A DNA stretch of 64,000 nucleotides. Source: Betaproteobacteria bacterium. Lineage in GTDB: Bacteria; Pseudomonadota; Gammaproteobacteria; Burkholderiales; Burkholderiaceae_F. Below, piece by piece: positions 62,203 to 64,000 of the stretch (positions are counted from its first letter, which is position 1; every line of letters starts with the position of its first letter). Position numbers and translations under genes: made by a program. The stretch spans positions 1 to 64,000 of the forward strand of contig VBCK01000116.1 in NCBI GenBank assembly GCA_005882215.1, in the 5' to 3' direction. The notes below the pieces were generated by a model. That model did not search any database. It was not told where the DNA came from and was given only the letters and a program-made list of their open reading frames with translations.

Positions 62203-63138
62203 ATGAAAGTGATCCTGGCTCAGCCACGCGGTTACTGCGCCGGTGTCGTGCGTGCGATCGAGATCGTCGAACGGGCGCTCGAAAAATACGGGGCGCCGGT
62301 TTACGTGCGGCACGAGATCGTTCACAACCGGCACGTCGTCGACAGTCTGAGAGAAAAAGGCGCGCGCTTCGTGGAGGACCTGTCGGAGGTTCCGACCGGT
62401 GCGGTCACGATCTTCAGCGCACATGGGGTTGCACGCCAGGTCGAGCAGGACGCCGAGCGTCGCGGCCTGTCGGTGCTCGATGCGACCTGCCCGCTGGTGT
62501 CGAAGGTTCATATGCAGGGACAGCGCTACGTCGATCAGGGACGCACCGTCATTCTGATCGGTCATGCGGGACACCCCGAAGTGGAAGGTACGATGGGGCA
62601 GCTGACCGCGCCGGTACGTCTGATCCAGAGCATCCAGGACGTGCAGGAGCTCGACATACCAGCCGATGCTCCGGTCGCCTACATCACACAGACCACGCTG
62701 AGCGTGGACGACACCAAGGCGGTGATCGGCGTGCTCCATCAGCGCTTCTCCAACCTGGTCGGGCCCGAGACGCGAGACATCTGTTACGCTACCCAGAACC
62801 GTCAGACGGCTGTTCGCGAGCTCGCCAAGTTGGTGGAGGTGATCATCGTGGTGGGAGCCCGCAACAGCTCCAACTCGAACCGGTTGCGCGAAATCGGCCA
62901 GGAGTCCGGCGTTCCAAGCTACCTGGTGGCCGACGGCAGCGAGGTGTGTCCGGAGTGGCTGGAGGGCAAGCGCGCGGTCGGACTGACCGCGGGCGCTTCG
63001 GCGCCGGACGTGCTGGTGGATGACGTGGTCGCGGCCTTGAAGCGCTTCGGACCGATCCAGATCTCCACCTTGCCCGGCATCGAGGAGCGTATCCAGTTCC
63101 GCCTGCCGGTTCAGCTGATCGAGGCGGCGGTCGAGTAG
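62203..63138 (+). CDS. ispH: 4-hydroxy-3-methylbut-2-enyl diphosphate reductase IspH
   Basis: IspH is the final step of the non-mevalonate (MEP) isoprenoid pathway, a [4Fe-4S] enzyme. The 311-residue protein has the three conserved cluster Cys: [18 protein letters not shown] and ICYATQNRQ, together with [25 protein letters not shown] and [10 protein letters not shown]. The ATG at 62203 lies in a short gap downstream of the divergent membrane-protein gene. Adjacent to hpnH, it likely feeds precursors into hopanoid synthesis. Confidence 0.96.
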   Translation: MKVILAQPRGYCAGVVRAIEIVERALEKYGAPVYVRHEIVHNRHVVDSLREKGARFVEDLSEVPTGAVTIFSAHGVARQVEQDAERRGLSVLDATCPLVSKVHMQGQRYVDQGRTVILIGHAGHPEVEGTMGQLTAPVRLIQSIQDVQELDIPADAPVAYITQTTLSVDDTKAVIGVLHQRFSNLVGPETRDICYATQNRQTAVRELAKLVEVIIVVGARNSSNSNRLREIGQESGVPSYLVADGSEVCPEWLEGKRAVGLTAGASAPDVLVDDVVAALKRFGPIQISTLPGIEERIQFRLPVQLIEAAVE

Positions 63139-63177
63139 TCCGCGCCTGCGGGCCGGCTTTTCGGAGGGAGTTCGAAC

Positions 63178-64000
63178 TTGTCCATTTCGATTTACGAGGC
63201 GCTGACCGTCGGGGCCTACGTGATGCGCCAGCACCTGGCGGGCCGCAAGCGCTATCCGCTGGTGTTGATGCTGGAGCCGCTGTTCCGCTGCAACCTCGCC
63301 TGCGCCGGCTGCGGCAAGATCGATTACCCGGAACCGATCCTGAACCAGCGCATGCCGGTCGCCGACGCGCTGGGCGCGATCGACGAGTGCGGAGCACCGG
63401 TGGTGGTGCTGGCCGGCGGTGAGCCCTTGCTGCACAAGGACCTGCCCGAGATCGTGCGGGGCGCGATCGCGCGCCGCAAGTTCGTCACCGTCTGCACCAA
63501 CGCGCTGCTGCTGGAAAAAACGATCGACCAGTACCGGCCGAGCCGCTATTTCAACTGGTCGATCCACCTGGACGGCGATCGCCAGATGCATGACAAGTCG
63601 GTCTGCCAGAAGGGCGTCTACGATCGCGCTGTGTCCGCGATTCGGGCGGCCAAGCAGCGCGGCTTCAGGGTCAACATCAACTGCACGCTGTTCAACGATG
63701 CCGACCCGGAGCGGGTCGCCCGGTTTTTCGACGATGTCAAAGTGCTGGGCGTGGACGGCATAACGGTCTCGCCGGGCTATGCCTACGAGCGTGCGCCCGA
63801 CCAGAAGCATTTCCTGAACCGCACGGCGACCAAGGAGCTGTTTCGCAGCATCTTCCGGCGCGCGCGCGACGGGCGCGGCGCGAAGTCCTGGCCGTTTTTC
63901 CAATCGAGCCTGTTCCTCGATTTCCTGGCCGGCAACCAGACGTATCGCTGCACGCCCTGGGGCAACCCCACCCGCACGATCTTCGGCTGGCAACGGCCCT
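63178..64000 (+). CDS. hpnH: Hopanoid biosynthesis radical SAM protein HpnH (3' end outside the window)
   Basis: HpnH is a B12-free radical SAM protein that adds adenosine to diploptene/diplopterol, opening C35 hopanoid synthesis. The visible part begins SISIYEALTVGAYVMRQHLAGRKRYPLV, recognised by YEALTVG and RKRYPLVLMLEPLFRCNLACAGCGKIDYP around the CxxxCxxC cluster motif. VLAGGEPLLHKDLPE and SIHLDGDRQMHDKSV follow. The start appears to be a TTG at 63178, with GGAGGGAG just upstream. The frame is open to the last base, so the gene is truncated by the window. Confidence 0.93.
   Translation, partial: MSISIYEALTVGAYVMRQHLAGRKRYPLVLMLEPLFRCNLACAGCGKIDYPEPILNQRMPVADALGAIDECGAPVVVLAGGEPLLHKDLPEIVRGAIARRKFVTVCTNALLLEKTIDQYRPSRYFNWSIHLDGDRQMHDKSVCQKGVYDRAVSAIRAAKQRGFRVNINCTLFNDADPERVARFFDDVKVLGVDGITVSPGYAYERAPDQKHFLNRTATKELFRSIFRRARDGRGAKSWPFFQSSLFLDFLAGNQTYRCTPWGNPTRTIFGWQRP

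Noticed and set aside
62005-63993. Long minus-strand frame across ispH and hpnH
   Set aside because: It is antisense to two well-supported genes and has no motif; it is a codon-bias shadow.
1-64000. CRISPR arrays, tRNA/rRNA genes, prophage or intact IS elements
   Set aside because: No regularly spaced repeats, no cloverleaf-like sequences and no transposase or integrase motifs were seen on either strand. A tool-based scan would be decisive.

Overview
The window is a single high-GC chromosomal segment, probably from a methylotrophic (or facultatively methylotrophic) betaproteobacterium of the Burkholderiales type. This is an inference from gene content and order. It rests on a lanthanide-type methanol dehydrogenase (XoxF), a nearly complete bacterial tetrahydromethanopterin (H4MPT) formaldehyde-oxidation cluster, an mxaRSACKL-type maturation operon, and hopanoid/isoprenoid genes (hpnH, ispH). 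No rRNA, tRNA, CRISPR array, phage or intact insertion sequence was seen.

Left part (1-33 kb) is general and accessory metabolism. It begins with a membrane PAS-GGDEF-EAL protein and the 5-oxoprolinase operon pxpBCA. On the minus strand follows a nucleic-acid group: Lhr-type helicase, SGNH hydrolase, ATP-dependent DNA ligase and RtcB RNA ligase. Next come a secreted beta-propeller protein, two alpha/beta hydrolases, a PPM-type methyltransferase and a PhnB-like VOC protein. A copper-resistance island (cytochrome c, copB, copA, a Cys/His-rich secreted protein) ends against a truncated SPFH/prohibitin gene fragment. A minus-strand catabolic operon then encodes a methyltransferase, acyl-CoA dehydrogenase, CaiB-type CoA transferase, TRAP solute-binding protein and MmgE/PrpD. 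An SDR/LysR divergent pair, a possible small ORF, and glmS facing an Lrp-type regulator complete this part.

Middle (33.8-50.7 kb) is the periplasmic C1-oxidation block. A ferredoxin-NADP reductase-like protein and an RNase T2 precede the 'quinoprotein relay' genes: an apparently metal-less beta-lactamase-fold protein, a SoxYZ-like carrier, an intact metallo-hydrolase, and a divergent four-cysteine secreted protein. Then come moxR/mxaR, mxaS, mxaA, mxaC, mxaK and mxaL in a tightly overlapping operon, a pterin-4a-carbinolamine dehydratase, xoxF with its own terminator, a FolB-like aldolase, two tandem c-type cytochromes, xoxJ, and two unknown secreted proteins.

Right part (50.8-61.3 kb) is the cytoplasmic H4MPT pathway. 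The fhcBADC operon on the minus strand diverges from RFAP synthase, mtdB, an ATP-grasp gene (orf5), mch, a CitG-like gene (orf7) and fae on the plus strand, ending at a strong terminator. The predicted flow is methanol to formaldehyde (XoxF and cytochromes), capture by Fae, oxidation by MtdB and Mch, and formate release by Fhc. The window closes with a membrane protein, ispH and a truncated hpnH.

The most novel-looking material is the set of uncharacterised secreted proteins and the pseudo-enzyme that travel with xoxF.
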